64,000 nt of DNA from Spirosoma linguale DSM 74 (GTDB lineage Bacteria; Bacteroidota; Bacteroidia; Cytophagales; Spirosomataceae). The stretch is from contig CP001771.1 of assembly GCA_000024525.1 (NCBI GenBank), forward strand, positions 82,937 through 146,936. Reading direction: 5' to 3'. Each line of letters opens with the position of its first letter. The stretch's first letter is position 1. The position numbers and the translations under genes were made by a program. Under the pieces are notes generated by a model. The model was not told where the DNA came from, searched no databases, and saw nothing but the letters and a program-made list of their open reading frames with translations. Below, piece by piece: positions 16,953 to 26,126 of this stretch.

Positions 16953-18194
16953 TTACAGTTTTACAAAAACGGGTGCGCCCACCTGATCGGGTAGAAAGTG
17001 CGAACAATCTTTACTGGTGAGATACTGAGTACGAACGTGTTGTTGAATCATCCCTGTATTCCCGTTGTAGGACAGGTAGTCCGGGGTTTCGTTATCTTGC
17101 GTCCAGTTCGTCACTAAATTCACAAACAGCCCAACAGCCGTTGAAGCCAGTACACCGTTAGGCCAAACTACCTGTGGTCGCCCGCCTACTTTGCCATATT
17201 TTGCTGCTTCCTGAGCAAGCTTTTTTTCGGTTAGAAAGCCAAAGCAACTCATGCACGGAAAGCCGGGCAACGATAAAATCACCTGCCCTGCGATAGCATG
17301 GGGATCGTCATCTATCTGATAAACGTCCATACCAATGTCGATGTACGGAATCAAAAAGCGCCGACACTCAGCTTCTGCCTGCTGCCTTTCTGCGTAAGAG
17401 TCTATATTCCCGAATACAACATCGCAGGCTTGTAACAAGTCTGGATTATCCTGCCAGCGGGTATTAACACGAACAACATTAGCTGTCGGTAGGATATTTT
17501 TGATAACCCGCTCCGCAACGGCCGTTTTAAGCAGAGCGTTCTTTACATCGCTAAACCATGCCCCTACTAAGCGGTTCAGGTTCGTGTCTTCGACTTTATC
17601 ATCGTCAAAAATGGCAATGTTCTTAACCCCTATGTGCGCCAATTGCTGGCCGATGTGTGAGCCTCCCCCTCCGTATCCGATGATACCAACTCTGATATTC
17701 TCGAATAAGAACTGGGACGATTCGCCCAAAAATGATTGTCGGTCATACACCCGGCTTTTAAATCCTTTTTCACCAGTGAAGGATAACAGCATGGGCTTTC
17801 CGACGACAGAAACCGCATTTGGTTGTAGAAACTCCTTCTCGCCAAGAATCTTGATTGATGCATAGAACGAATTCTGACTGAGTATCAGGAAACCGTTAGC
17901 TTGTGCAGGGGCAATGTTAGCAAGGCTCTCAACAACGCCCGGCAAACCGTTTTTATCCGTTCGACTTGGGCCGGGCTGACCTCGGTGGTCGTGTAAGTGG
18001 ACATGAAAGCAACCGCCCTTTCTCTCTAAGCTGCGTTGCATAGCCGCCCGGATTGCGACCGAATTTATTTTGGCACCAACCCGATCATCGTCAATATAGT
18101 TTTCATCTTCGACTGGGATGTATTCAGTAGCAATGATAAGAACCGTGTTGTCAGCAAGAACTTTGGGTAAATCTAAAAAAAGGGAGCAAATTCG
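16953..18194 (-). CDS. JAB-E1 fusion (ThiF-family adenylyltransferase with MPN/JAMM domain), 5'-truncated
   Basis: The frame is open from 18194 down to the stop at 16953, with no start codon in its first 50 codons; the first ATG (18039-18041) lies inside a domain. From that Met, His13, His15, Ser26 and Asp29 (FHVHLHDHRG then PSRTD) form a JAMM zinc site of deubiquitinase-like JAB peptidases. The E1 domain has a GYGGGGSHIG nucleotide loop at 122-131 and FDDDKVEDTNLNR at 145-157, with one CxxC (FPCMSC, 263-266). Such enzymes activate or remove ubiquitin-like proteins, and related genes occur in CBASS and Bil-type defence. No E2 or ubiquitin-like gene is present. The Tn3-type transposase ends 20 bp upstream and probably cut off the start. 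Confidence 0.75.
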   Translation of the reverse strand, partial: RICSLFLDLPKVLADNTVLIIATEYIPVEDENYIDDDRVGAKINSVAIRAAMQRSLERKGGCFHVHLHDHRGQPGPSRTDKNGLPGVVESLANIAPAQANGFLILSQNSFYASIKILGEKEFLQPNAVSVVGKPMLLSFTGEKGFKSRVYDRQSFLGESSQFLFENIRVGIIGYGGGGSHIGQQLAHIGVKNIAIFDDDKVEDTNLNRLVGAWFSDVKNALLKTAVAERVIKNILPTANVVRVNTRWQDNPDLLQACDVVFGNIDSYAERQQAEAECRRFLIPYIDIGMDVYQIDDDPHAIAGQVILSLPGFPCMSCFGFLTEKKLAQEAAKYGKVGGRPQVVWPNGVLASTAVGLFVNLVTNWTQDNETPDYLSYNGNTGMIQQHVRTQYLTSKDCSHFLPDQVGAPVFVKL

Positions 18195-18213
18195 TCACGT
18201 TCATTTTACGAAT
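18182..18213 (-). repeat. Candidate terminal inverted repeat of the Tn3-type element
   Basis: Directly after the transposase stop the sequence reads, outward to inward, GGGAGCAAATTCGTCACG and then TTCATTTTACG. Tn3-family ends are about 38 bp, begin with a G run and end next to the tnpA stop, as here. I found no matching inverted copy on the other side, so the call is tentative. Confidence 0.35.
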
Positions 18214-21200
18214 CTATTTTACTGTTCTGGCACTGAGTATCTCATGCAATTTAAAGATAGTCGATAGGGGGCTATCGTCGCTAAAATCATACTCGCCTTG
18301 CAGATTGACATGATGCCAGGTGTGGGTGTTAGTTTGCAGAATGGCTTCCAATAAAACCTTACGTTCCGCCGAATTCGCACAACGTTTGAGCTGTTCACTT
18401 AAGTACAAGAGATTCCAGTAATTGATGGCGTTCATGATTAAACGCTTACAGCCCTCAGCAATTAATTGTTCCTGATACGTAGCCCAGCCAAGCTCGCCAT
18501 TATTGCCCAGATTGACCGCTTTGGCAAACCGATTCGCATGTTCCACGCGGGTTAGAATTCCCTCAACGGTTTCCCTCAACTGGGGTTCGCTGATATAACG
18601 CAGAATGTATTCCGTCTTGAACAAACGCCCTAAATCCCGTAATGCCCGGTAAAGTGGATGCTGTCGGTCGTACGAATTAAGCCGCTTAAAAAGCTGTGAT
18701 GCTTTAGCGTAGCCTAGTTTGATCGTGGCCACCAAACGCAGAATCTCATCCCATTGACTGACAACATGCTCATAATCGATACGCGCATCTGGCCCAATCC
18801 GACACCCCTGCTCTTTATAAATTGATACGGCATCAAGGCTGTAAAGCCGCTGTCGATGGATCGAGGCAAAGCGAGGACGAAACTCCACGCCAATCAGGCC
18901 GGTAACCCCGAAGATAGGTTCCGAAAAGCCGTGCTGGTCGGTGGCGTGGGCGTCAGGTGTAATCACTTCATTATACGTAATGGCGTCCAGCATGTACGGG
19001 GCTTCCCGATCAGCGGCACTAAACGCCGTCGAATAAATTAACTGACCGGCTTCATCCAGATGGGAGTAAATCGTAATGCCCTGACCATTGCCAAAATACT
19101 TGTAAGAGGCTGAAGCCCGTAAGAGGGGAATTGATACGTCATATTTCTGACCATCCGAGCCGGTTTGAATAAAGTTTGCCCGGCGCCGAAACTGTTCGGT
19201 CAGGGGTAATTCGTTGCTTTTGGTTAGAATCAGATCGTTGGCCTTTAAGACGCTTTCGGGCGAAAAGTAGTGAGTTGCCACGGTTTCCAGACTGTTGATC
19301 GGAATGTTTTTGGAAATCATGGCCATTTTGCGAATGCCAATATTCTCCCCATAACCAATCAGGGCGGCTAACAGCAGGCTATTGTCGGGTCGAGACGGTT
19401 TGTGAGCGAAACCCTGGTGTTCAAAGGCGGACAGGAAGTCCGTTAACTCATCCACGTCCAATAGCACATCCCGCAACGAGATGACCCGGCTGGTTGGATA
19501 GAGATTGGTTTGAGGAGATGGTTGTTCTGATTCTCGCCCCCGGTAACGATGTAAATGCCAATCCCCGGCCTTGTCGAAATAAACCTGGGCGTTGGTGTTG
19601 AGGTGCTGGTTGGTCAGCCTAAACTGGGCGTTGAGTCGCTCATTGATCTTGGCTAACGTTGGTTCTGCTTTTACATAGCGAAGTAGATTAGCTTTTTGTA
19701 AATACGCCTGACGATGGATCTGCCACTGGCGACGGGGTATCAGGTATTCATCAAAAGCACGATGTTCATAGGAGGACAACACATTTAGACTGCCATCCCG
19801 TAAATGATCACGGATCTTCCAAAACAACAGCGCTTTGTAGAGTGATACCCGCAATTTACCGGTTAGGGTGAAGATGCGTTGCCGGTCCGCCATATCCAGA
19901 AAGTCGAGAGGAAGGTTATTACTTTGAGTGAGTTCACCTTTAGTGGCTTGAAACAGGCGAAGGGCGGCTACCAGGGCGGGGGGTGAGCTTTGCTCATCGA
20001 AAACTAAGGCTTGGACCACTCCTGCCACACGAGTCTGAAGCTTCAGCGACGCTCTTTCCAAAGCGTCATAGAAGTCATCCCGGTCATGAATAGACTGATT
20101 GACCGTTTTCAGATCGATCAATCGCTCTTTATCGGTTTGCAAATCGTTACCCGACAGGCGATGACGTTGAAATAAGTCCCGAATCTGGTCAATCTTCTGG
20201 GCAGCCTCCAGGCCCGGCAAATCAACGATTTCTTCGATCTGAACTAGCGCCTGAATATGGATGTCGCTCCGCCGGGTGACCCGGTGAACCAACTGGGCGT
20301 TGGCGTATCGGCTTTCGAACTGCTCATCCTTGAGGGTTTGTTCACATTCATTGAGAATGTTGGTTACCGCCTGTCGCAGGGTGAGCACTAATGCGTCACC
20401 CACACTTAAGTACTGATGAATAATAAATGCAATCAGTCGTAAGTACCGTTCGCTGGTGCGTTGAACAGTCTGTTTGGACTGGGTGTCTAATACGTATTGC
20501 GCATAATAGCGGATGGCATCATCCGATAAATTTAATCGGACAATCAAGGGAGCCAGCTGAGAAAAGAGTAGTTTTAATTCCCGGAATAGCTCGACCCGCT
20601 GTTTAATTTGACCTGGCTGCATCGACTGACTGATTCGTTTGAAGTGAGTCAGTCGATACGGAAATAACTGAGTAGCTGAACCGGCTGGGCTGCTCTGCCG
20701 CCCCAACAGCGTATCCAATAATTGGCTGTCGTTTTCCTGGAGGTAGCGGTCAATAATTTGCTCCAGATTCGCTTGAAAGGATTGCAGCGCTTCAATTAGG
20801 ATAAGCCGCAACGTATTATAGGGGGGTATTTCAATCCGGCGTTCCTGCAAATAACCCGTCAGGGCATCCAACACTAGAGCAGGGCGGGTTTGGAGGTGGG
20901 CCAATCGCTGGGCTTCTACCAGTAATTCCTGCTCGTGGGTCCGATCAAAAGCCTGATAGCCTAAATGAGCTAAAATGGTTTCTCGGTGGCGGAAGGCTGT
21001 CCGGCTGCGGGTATATTTAGTTAAATCGATTTGGTTGGGATCAAGCTGCGTTCTTGCACAGAGCCAATTGATGATGTCAGGCTCAAATCGATCGGCCACG
21101 AAGAAGCGGTTAGTGATTCGGAAGTAGCCAAGTTGTAGCAAAAAGCCGATTTTATTGGTTGAGGATTGGATTTGCCCCATATAGGTCGTAGCCCAGGTTG

Positions 21201-21297
21201 GCAAATCCAGCAAGATGGTTCGGTGCTGTTGAGTTAATACAGGCGGGGAATCAAATCGAATTCGCTCTTCAGCAGAGATAAAGGCTCGACGTGGCAT
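18214..21297 (-). CDS. tnpA: Tn3-family transposase TnpA
   Basis: A 1027-residue transposase, full length for the family. The N-terminal region (EERIRFDSPPVLTQQHR onward) matches the DUF4158 DNA-binding part. The C-terminal third holds the DDE core: Asp715 in SDGQKYD, Asp787 in TDQHGFSEPIFG, and a glutamate further on in the region of residues 917-935 (GNNGELGWATYQEQ). The enzyme moves DNA by replicative transposition through a cointegrate. No resolvase gene or res site is recognisable nearby, so the element may be incomplete. It has no stops or frameshifts and lies upstream of, and in the same direction as, the truncated JAB-E1 gene. Confidence 0.95.
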   Translation of the reverse strand: MPRRAFISAEERIRFDSPPVLTQQHRTILLDLPTWATTYMGQIQSSTNKIGFLLQLGYFRITNRFFVADRFEPDIINWLCARTQLDPNQIDLTKYTRSRTAFRHRETILAHLGYQAFDRTHEQELLVEAQRLAHLQTRPALVLDALTGYLQERRIEIPPYNTLRLILIEALQSFQANLEQIIDRYLQENDSQLLDTLLGRQSSPAGSATQLFPYRLTHFKRISQSMQPGQIKQRVELFRELKLLFSQLAPLIVRLNLSDDAIRYYAQYVLDTQSKQTVQRTSERYLRLIAFIIHQYLSVGDALVLTLRQAVTNILNECEQTLKDEQFESRYANAQLVHRVTRRSDIHIQALVQIEEIVDLPGLEAAQKIDQIRDLFQRHRLSGNDLQTDKERLIDLKTVNQSIHDRDDFYDALERASLKLQTRVAGVVQALVFDEQSSPPALVAALRLFQATKGELTQSNNLPLDFLDMADRQRIFTLTGKLRVSLYKALLFWKIRDHLRDGSLNVLSSYEHRAFDEYLIPRRQWQIHRQAYLQKANLLRYVKAEPTLAKINERLNAQFRLTNQHLNTNAQVYFDKAGDWHLHRYRGRESEQPSPQTNLYPTSRVISLRDVLLDVDELTDFLSAFEHQGFAHKPSRPDNSLLLAALIGYGENIGIRKMAMISKNIPINSLETVATHYFSPESVLKANDLILTKSNELPLTEQFRRRANFIQTGSDGQKYDVSIPLLRASASYKYFGNGQGITIYSHLDEAGQLIYSTAFSAADREAPYMLDAITYNEVITPDAHATDQHGFSEPIFGVTGLIGVEFRPRFASIHRQRLYSLDAVSIYKEQGCRIGPDARIDYEHVVSQWDEILRLVATIKLGYAKASQLFKRLNSYDRQHPLYRALRDLGRLFKTEYILRYISEPQLRETVEGILTRVEHANRFAKAVNLGNNGELGWATYQEQLIAEGCKRLIMNAINYWNLLYLSEQLKRCANSAERKVLLEAILQTNTHTWHHVNLQGEYDFSDDSPLSTIFKLHEILSARTVK

Positions 21298-21439
21298 TCA
21301 ACAGACGATTGAAAGTAAGCACTGCTCATGGGGAAAATAAATGATTAGGAATAACTGAGCAACGCATAGACCCACTGAGTAGCCAATAGGAATCATTCTA
21401 TCTGCAACTGCGTACTACGACTGAGTGACATCAAAATAA

Positions 21440-21706
21440 ATGGATATTAAAGGTGGATTTCGCGAACATGGTATTCTACGCTATGTACGACATCCTTTGT
21501 ATCTGGGGATGATTCTGGCGCTGTTTGGCGTTCTTGTATATCAACCCACCTGGGCCAACCTTATTTTCCTTTTGGCCGCCAGCCTTTACATACGCATTGG
21601 AATTTATTTCGAGGAGCGGAAACTCATCGAGGAATTCGGTGAACTCTACAGGCACTATCGCCGACGAGTTCCCATGCTCGTGCCACACTGGTCAAAAACT
21701 GGTTAG
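21440..21706 (+). pseudogene. C-terminal fragment of an isoprenylcysteine/phospholipid methyltransferase-like membrane protein
   Basis: An 88-residue frame beginning at ATG 21440. GILRYVRHPLYLGMILAL and IYFEERKLIEEFGELYRHYRRRVP are the signature end of ICMT/PEMT/NnrU-like integral membrane methyltransferases, including the RHPxY and EE...Y motifs that bind S-adenosylmethionine. Full members are about twice as long with two or three more membrane helices in front. Here nothing upstream extends the frame, so it is a 5'-truncated leftover. It is divergent from tnpA, and the truncation may mark an old transposon boundary. Confidence 0.6.
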
Positions 21707-21858
21707 AACGTACTTCGTTTGATACGTTGATCGACAGATGATTCAACATGCTTAATTCTAAATACCTGCCAAGGCTATTGACTCAAGTTTTCTTACTCAG
21801 CAACTTGCCGGTTATGTTGACTGTTACACTATCAGCCTATTAATATAAGGACTATTCG

Positions 21859-22494
21859 ATGACATTGACGACCACTTATTTGCAGGAAACGTTTGCTGGT
21901 ACGTTCGAACTCGCGTTACTGACTGACATGGCGCAGGCAGGACTCTATAAGCGGGTGCCCACGGGTGCTTATTTAATTCGACCCGGCGAATACATTCGGT
22001 CCGTACCCATTATTATTCGCGGTTCGGTCAAGATCATGCGACCGGATGAGCTGGGTCGGGAAGCCCTTCTGTATTATCTGGGCGGTTTAGATTCCTGCGC
22101 CATGTCGCTTACCGGCTGTCTGGGCCAAAAGAAAAGTGAGATCACGGCCCTGGTCGAAGAAGAAACCGAGCTGATTGCCATCCCCATGGAAAAAGTCGAT
22201 GAGTGGATGTGCCGCTATTCAACCTGGAAACAGTTTATATTTCATACGTACCAGAAGCGATTTAACGATCTGCTAGGGACAATCGATCAGGTAGCGTTTC
22301 ATAAACTCGACGAACGGCTACTGGCTTATCTGCGTAAAAAGACCCAAAGCTGCCAGTGTACCGTCATTTCAATCACCCATCAGGAAATCGCCCAGGAACT
22401 GGCTACGTCACGGGAAGTGATTTCCCGCTTGCTGAAACAGCTGGAGAAAGCAGCCCATATAAAATTGATGCGCCATAAAATTGCCATACTCTAG
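21859..22494 (+). CDS. Crp/Fnr-family transcription regulator
   Basis: A 211-residue regulator. The first 120 residues form the cyclic-nucleotide-type beta-roll (GAYLIRPGEYIRSVPIIIRG), then a dimer helix, then a winged helix with ITHQEIAQELATSREVISRLL as recognition region, given here in parts: HQEIAQELA and SREVISRLLKQLE. Cys residues in SLTGCLG and SCQC could sense redox or sulfur species, but no Fe-S spacing of the FNR type is present. It is followed by sulfur genes whose promoters carry matching palindromes, so it is their likely activator. Confidence 0.85.
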   Translation: MTLTTTYLQETFAGTFELALLTDMAQAGLYKRVPTGAYLIRPGEYIRSVPIIIRGSVKIMRPDELGREALLYYLGGLDSCAMSLTGCLGQKKSEITALVEEETELIAIPMEKVDEWMCRYSTWKQFIFHTYQKRFNDLLGTIDQVAFHKLDERLLAYLRKKTQSCQCTVISITHQEIAQELATSREVISRLLKQLEKAAHIKLMRHKIAIL

Positions 22495-22510
22495 GAGAAT
22501 TCAGGGTTCC

Positions 22511-22555
22511 TGTAACATTTGTCACGGAAGCCTAAAAGAAGGCCCGCTACTTTCG
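22511..22555 (+). promoter_or_regulatory. Crp/Fnr-type operator and promoter upstream of the TauE/SafE gene
   Basis: The palindrome TGTAACATTTGTCACG (22511-22526) is followed after 21 bp by TACTTTCG (22548-22555), close to the Bacteroidota -7 box TAnnTTTG. The start codon is at 22573. The same site-to-box spacing recurs at 23392-23436, which supports activation by the Crp/Fnr protein encoded just upstream. Confidence 0.6.
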
Positions 22556-22572
22556 TTAAAAAAGTAGCGTTT

Positions 22573-23379
22573 ATGACCACTCTGCAAGTCGCTGGTTTCT
22601 CTTCATCCATTCTGATTGGTATTAGCCTGGGCTTACTAGGGGGTGGTGGCAGTATACTGACTTTGCCCGTTCTGGTATACCTGCTCCACATTAATCCCAT
22701 CCTGTCAACGGCTTATTCCCTGTTCATTGTCGGCACTACCTCCCTGGTAGGGTCAATTAATTACATGAAACAGGGGCTAATTAATTACTCGGCGGCAGTT
22801 GCCTTTGCACTCCCTTCCCTGGTTACGGTCATCCTGGCCCGTCAGTTTATGCTGCCTCATATTCCCGCTCGACTTCCGCTTTGGGCCGGATTTGAGCTGA
22901 CGAAACCAGTCGCGCTGATGGTTCTGTTTGCGCTGATTATGCTGGCCGCAGCCTATTCAATGATTCGGGAGAACAAAGCCGTCTCCGTAACTGAGCGGGA
23001 GGATAAGGGAACTAATTTTCCCGTCATTGCCCTGGAGGGCGGGCTGGTTGGCCTGGTGACCGGTATCGTTGGGGCGGGTGGGGGATTCCTGATTATCCCG
23101 ACGCTGGTGCTCTTTGCCCGGTTGCCCATGAAAACAGCCATTGGTAGTTCGCTGCTGATTATAGCCTTCAATTCACTCGTTGGGTTTACCAGTAGTCCAG
23201 CCGACCAGGTAATCGATTGGGGCTTTCTGAGCGTATTTACCGCACTTTCCGTGGGCGGTATTTTTCTGGGCAGTCAGTTGGCCCGTTATATCGCCGGGCA
23301 GCACTTGCGGAAAGCCTTTGGCTGGTTTGTGCTGGGCATGGGTGTATTCATCCTGGCAAAAGAGTTGCTTTTTAGATGA
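22573..23379 (+). CDS. TauE/SafE-family sulfur-compound permease
   Basis: From ATG 22573 this gives 268 residues; the longer frame (22519) would run over the operator. There are eight predicted membrane helices in two repeats. Each repeat starts with a glycine-rich turn (GLLGGGGSILTLPVLVYLL and GIVGAGGGFLIIPTLVLFA), the hallmark of the TauE/SafE family, which moves sulfite, sulfonates or thiosulfate-related anions. It lies between the Crp/Fnr gene and the persulfide dioxygenase gene, each with its own palindromic site. Direction and substrate are unknown; sulfur-related export or uptake is inferred from context. Confidence 0.85.
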   Translation: MTTLQVAGFSSSILIGISLGLLGGGGSILTLPVLVYLLHINPILSTAYSLFIVGTTSLVGSINYMKQGLINYSAAVAFALPSLVTVILARQFMLPHIPARLPLWAGFELTKPVALMVLFALIMLAAAYSMIRENKAVSVTEREDKGTNFPVIALEGGLVGLVTGIVGAGGGFLIIPTLVLFARLPMKTAIGSSLLIIAFNSLVGFTSSPADQVIDWGFLSVFTALSVGGIFLGSQLARYIAGQHLRKAFGWFVLGMGVFILAKELLFR

Positions 23380-23391
23380 TTTTGAGGGCTG

Positions 23392-23436
23392 TGTGACAAG
23401 TATCACAGAACCCCGGAAATCCACTTCCTAGTTTTG
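23392..23436 (+). promoter_or_regulatory. Crp/Fnr-type operator and promoter upstream of the persulfide dioxygenase gene
   Basis: TGTGACAAGTATCACA (23392-23407) is a palindrome of TGTGA-N6-TCACA form. Exactly 21 bp later stands TAGTTTTG (23429-23436), a perfect TAnnTTTG -7 box, and the gene starts at 23474. The match in layout with the site at 22511 makes coincidence unlikely. Confidence 0.7.
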
Positions 23437-23473
23437 ATTCACTATTCAGTCCGTATGTCAATCCAATCGTTTT

Positions 23474-24886
23474 ATGAAAATTGAGCAGATTTATACCGGT
23501 TGCTTATCGCAGGGAACCTACTATATCGAAAGCAACGGGGAAGCCGCTGTCATTGATCCCTTACGGGAGGTGGCTTCGTATTTGGAGAAAGCTCATAGCG
23601 ATGGGGCGACGATTAAGTATGTATTTGAGACGCACCTGCACGCTGATTTTGTGTCGGGTCATCTTGACTTAGCCCGCCAGGCAGGCGCACCAATCATCTA
23701 TGGCCCCAACGCACAGACTGGCTTTGAATCCTATAGTGCCCGCGCCGGAGAAGAGTTTCCACTGGGTGCGCTAACAATTCAAGTACTGCATACACCGGGT
23801 CATACGATTGAATCGAGCTGTTATCTGCTCCTGGATGCGGACCGGCTGCCCATCGCGCTTTTTAGTGGCGATACCTTGTTTATTGGCGATGTTGGGCGAC
23901 CCGACCTGGCGCAGGGATCCGCATTGACCACGCTGGATTTAGCGGGCATGCTCTTCGATTCGCTTAGAACCCAGATTATGCCCTTACCGGACAACGTAGT
24001 GATTTATCCGGCTCACGGAGCGGGCTCCGCTTGTGGCAAGAGCATGAGTAAAGAAACCAGCGATACGCTGGGCAATCAGAAACGGGTCAATTATGCGCTC
24101 CGAGCCGACATGAGCCGGCTGGAATTTATTCAGGAAGTAACCGACGGACTAGCCAAACCGCCCCCTTATTTTCCTGAAAACGTCCGCATGAACCGGGAAG
24201 GCTATGAACAGATTGACCGCGTGTTGAAACGGGGCGCGCAGCCACTTAGCCCACAGGCCTTTGAAGCGGCCGCCAACCAGACGGGTGCGCTCCTGCTGGA
24301 TACCCGCGACGCGCAACTCTTCGCTACCGGGTTTGTGCCCAACGCCATTAATATTGGCCTGAATGGGCAGTTTGCTCCCTGGGTAGGCGCACTCATCCCA
24401 GACGTGAGACAGCCAATTTTGCTCATTACAGAAGCGGGCAAAGCGGCTGAATCGCTGGTTCGATTGGCCCGGGTGGGTTACGATCAGGTTATTGGCTACC
24501 TGGATGGCGGACTAAACGCCTGGATCAATGCCGGTCATGAGGTTGACTATATTCCGTCTCTTTCAGCCGATGAAGTGGCCACTCGGTTAGCGCTGGATGA
24601 GCTTACCCTCGTGGATGTACGTAAGCCGGGCGAGTTTGCCGCTGAGCACATCGATGGGGCGATTAATCTACCCCTTGATACGTTGAATGACAGGATGGCG
24701 GAAATACCAAAAGAAGGGTCGGTCTATGTGCACTGCGCAGGCGGATACCGCTCCATGATGGCCCTGTCGATTCTGAAGGCCCGTGGCTTCGATAACCTGA
24801 TCGACATTGCCGGTGGGTTTGCCGCTATGCAGCAAACCGGGCGTTTCAACACGACTAATTTCGTTTGTCCCGCTACCCAGCAGTAA
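23474..24886 (+). CDS. Metallo-beta-lactamase/rhodanese fusion (persulfide dioxygenase-sulfurtransferase)
   Basis: A 470-residue fusion. Residues 1-240 form an ETHE1-like metallo-beta-lactamase domain with the metal motif THLHADFVSGH (His54, His56, Asp58, His63) and TPGHT further on. Two rhodanese domains follow. The first (about 265-350) has lost the active cysteine (the loop reads LLITEAGKAAESL), while the second keeps it (VYVHCAGGYRS, Cys421). Such proteins oxidise glutathione or other persulfides to sulfite and shuttle sulfur. The product sulfite could feed the SorAB-like enzyme further along. It has its own Crp/Fnr-type promoter site. Confidence 0.9.
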   Translation: MKIEQIYTGCLSQGTYYIESNGEAAVIDPLREVASYLEKAHSDGATIKYVFETHLHADFVSGHLDLARQAGAPIIYGPNAQTGFESYSARAGEEFPLGALTIQVLHTPGHTIESSCYLLLDADRLPIALFSGDTLFIGDVGRPDLAQGSALTTLDLAGMLFDSLRTQIMPLPDNVVIYPAHGAGSACGKSMSKETSDTLGNQKRVNYALRADMSRLEFIQEVTDGLAKPPPYFPENVRMNREGYEQIDRVLKRGAQPLSPQAFEAAANQTGALLLDTRDAQLFATGFVPNAINIGLNGQFAPWVGALIPDVRQPILLITEAGKAAESLVRLARVGYDQVIGYLDGGLNAWINAGHEVDYIPSLSADEVATRLALDELTLVDVRKPGEFAAEHIDGAINLPLDTLNDRMAEIPKEGSVYVHCAGGYRSMMALSILKARGFDNLIDIAGGFAAMQQTGRFNTTNFVCPATQQ

Positions 24887-24898
24887 TTTATCACTATC

Positions 24899-25522
24899 AT
24901 GACTGAAAATCATCAACACTGGGAAACCGTTTACCGGACCAAACAACCCGACCAGGTAAGCTGGACGCAGGCTATTCCCCAGACATCGCTGGAATTCATT
25001 CGCCGTTGCCAGCTACCCAAAACAGCCCCCATCATCGACATTGGGGGGGGCGATAGTACCCTGGTTGACTGTCTACTCGCTGACGGTTACGAGCAGATTA
25101 CCGTACTTGACATTTCGGCCCACGCCCTGACCAGAGCGCAACAACGAATCGGCCAGCAGGCAAACCGGGTCAACTGGATCGTGAGTGATGTGCTGACCTT
25201 CCGGCCAACGTCGACCTATGCCATTTGGCACGACCGGGCCACGTTTCATTTTCTAACGTCGACGGATCAGATTGCGACCTACCTTCAGACGGCCCGACAG
25301 GCCGTTACCGGATTCATCACCATGGGTACCTTTTCGGAGAATGGGCCGGACCGATGCAGTGGACTGGCCGTTAAACAGTACTCTGAACCGGAGCTGGAAG
25401 GGCAACTAAAGGCGGGCTTTACGAAGCTTCATTGCGTGACGGAAGATCACCAAACCCCATTAGGTACCACCCAGAACTTTCTGTTTTGTCGCTTTAAACG
25501 GAATTTATCAAGTAGCTTATAG
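24899..25522 (+). CDS. Class I SAM-dependent methyltransferase
   Basis: A 207-residue protein. IIDIGGGDSTLVDCLLADGY is the SAM-binding motif I (residues about 45-64), followed by ITVLDIS, whose Asp holds the ribose, and WIVSDVLTF as motif III. HDRATFHFL replaces the usual catalytic-loop motif. The family includes thiopurine, tellurite and general small-molecule methyltransferases. The gene is 12 bp after the persulfide dioxygenase and 15 bp before a YeeE/YedE gene, so it belongs to the sulfur operon and may methylate thiols or sulfide. The exact substrate cannot be read from the sequence. Confidence 0.85.
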   Translation: MTENHQHWETVYRTKQPDQVSWTQAIPQTSLEFIRRCQLPKTAPIIDIGGGDSTLVDCLLADGYEQITVLDISAHALTRAQQRIGQQANRVNWIVSDVLTFRPTSTYAIWHDRATFHFLTSTDQIATYLQTARQAVTGFITMGTFSENGPDRCSGLAVKQYSEPELEGQLKAGFTKLHCVTEDHQTPLGTTQNFLFCRFKRNLSSSL

Positions 25523-25537
25523 CCAATCGAGTACCTT

Positions 25538-26113
25538 ATGGAATTTCTGCATATAATCCGTCAACCCTGGCCCTGGTACGTAGCGGGGCCGCTCATCGGC
25601 TTTACCGTTCCAACGCTGCTACTGATGGGCAATAAGTCATTCGGCATCTCGTCGTCGCTTCGGCACATCTGCGCGGCCTGCCTGCCCGCTAACATTTCCT
25701 TTTTTCACTATGACTGGAAGAAAGAAGCTTGGAATTTATTTTTTGTGGCGGGTGTGCTACTGGGTGGCTTTATAGCCACCCGCTTTTTGGCCAACCCTGA
25801 TTCGATGCGCCTAGCACCTCGGACCGTAGTGGCTTTACAGGCTCTGGGGATTCGGGATTTTTCGGGACTGATGCCCGCCGACCTATTCGCCCTGTCGAAT
25901 CTGTTTACGCTCAAAGGGTTGTTCTTCAGCGTTATTGGGGGGTTGATGGTGGGCTTCGGAACCCGGTGGGCCGGAGGTTGTACATCGGGGCATGCCATCA
26001 TGGGCCTCTCCAACCTGCAATGGCCATCATTGGTGGCGACAATTTGTTTTATGGTGGGCGGCTTTGTGATGACGCACCTCTTACTGCCGTTTATTTTCGC
26101 CTGGGTCAACTAA
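25538..26113 (+). CDS. YeeE/YedE-family thiosulfate-type transporter subunit
   Basis: A 191-residue membrane protein with four to five helices. Conserved cysteine motifs are HICAACLP (residues about 46-53) and [13 protein letters not shown] (about 147). In the YeeE/YedE (TsuA) family, cysteines of this kind relay thiosulfate through the membrane. Half-size proteins in this family come as pairs, and the next gene is the other half. It lies in the sulfur operon directly after the methyltransferase gene. Import of thiosulfate or a related sulfur species is inferred. Confidence 0.9.
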   Translation: MEFLHIIRQPWPWYVAGPLIGFTVPTLLLMGNKSFGISSSLRHICAACLPANISFFHYDWKKEAWNLFFVAGVLLGGFIATRFLANPDSMRLAPRTVVALQALGIRDFSGLMPADLFALSNLFTLKGLFFSVIGGLMVGFGTRWAGGCTSGHAIMGLSNLQWPSLVATICFMVGGFVMTHLLLPFIFAWVN

Positions 26114-26126
26114 ACCATCCTTCCCC

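Noticed and set aside
21298..21440. Search for a second Tn3-type end or a res site upstream of tnpA.
   Set aside because: No inverted copy of the 18182-18213 sequence and no resolvase-like repeats were found by eye.
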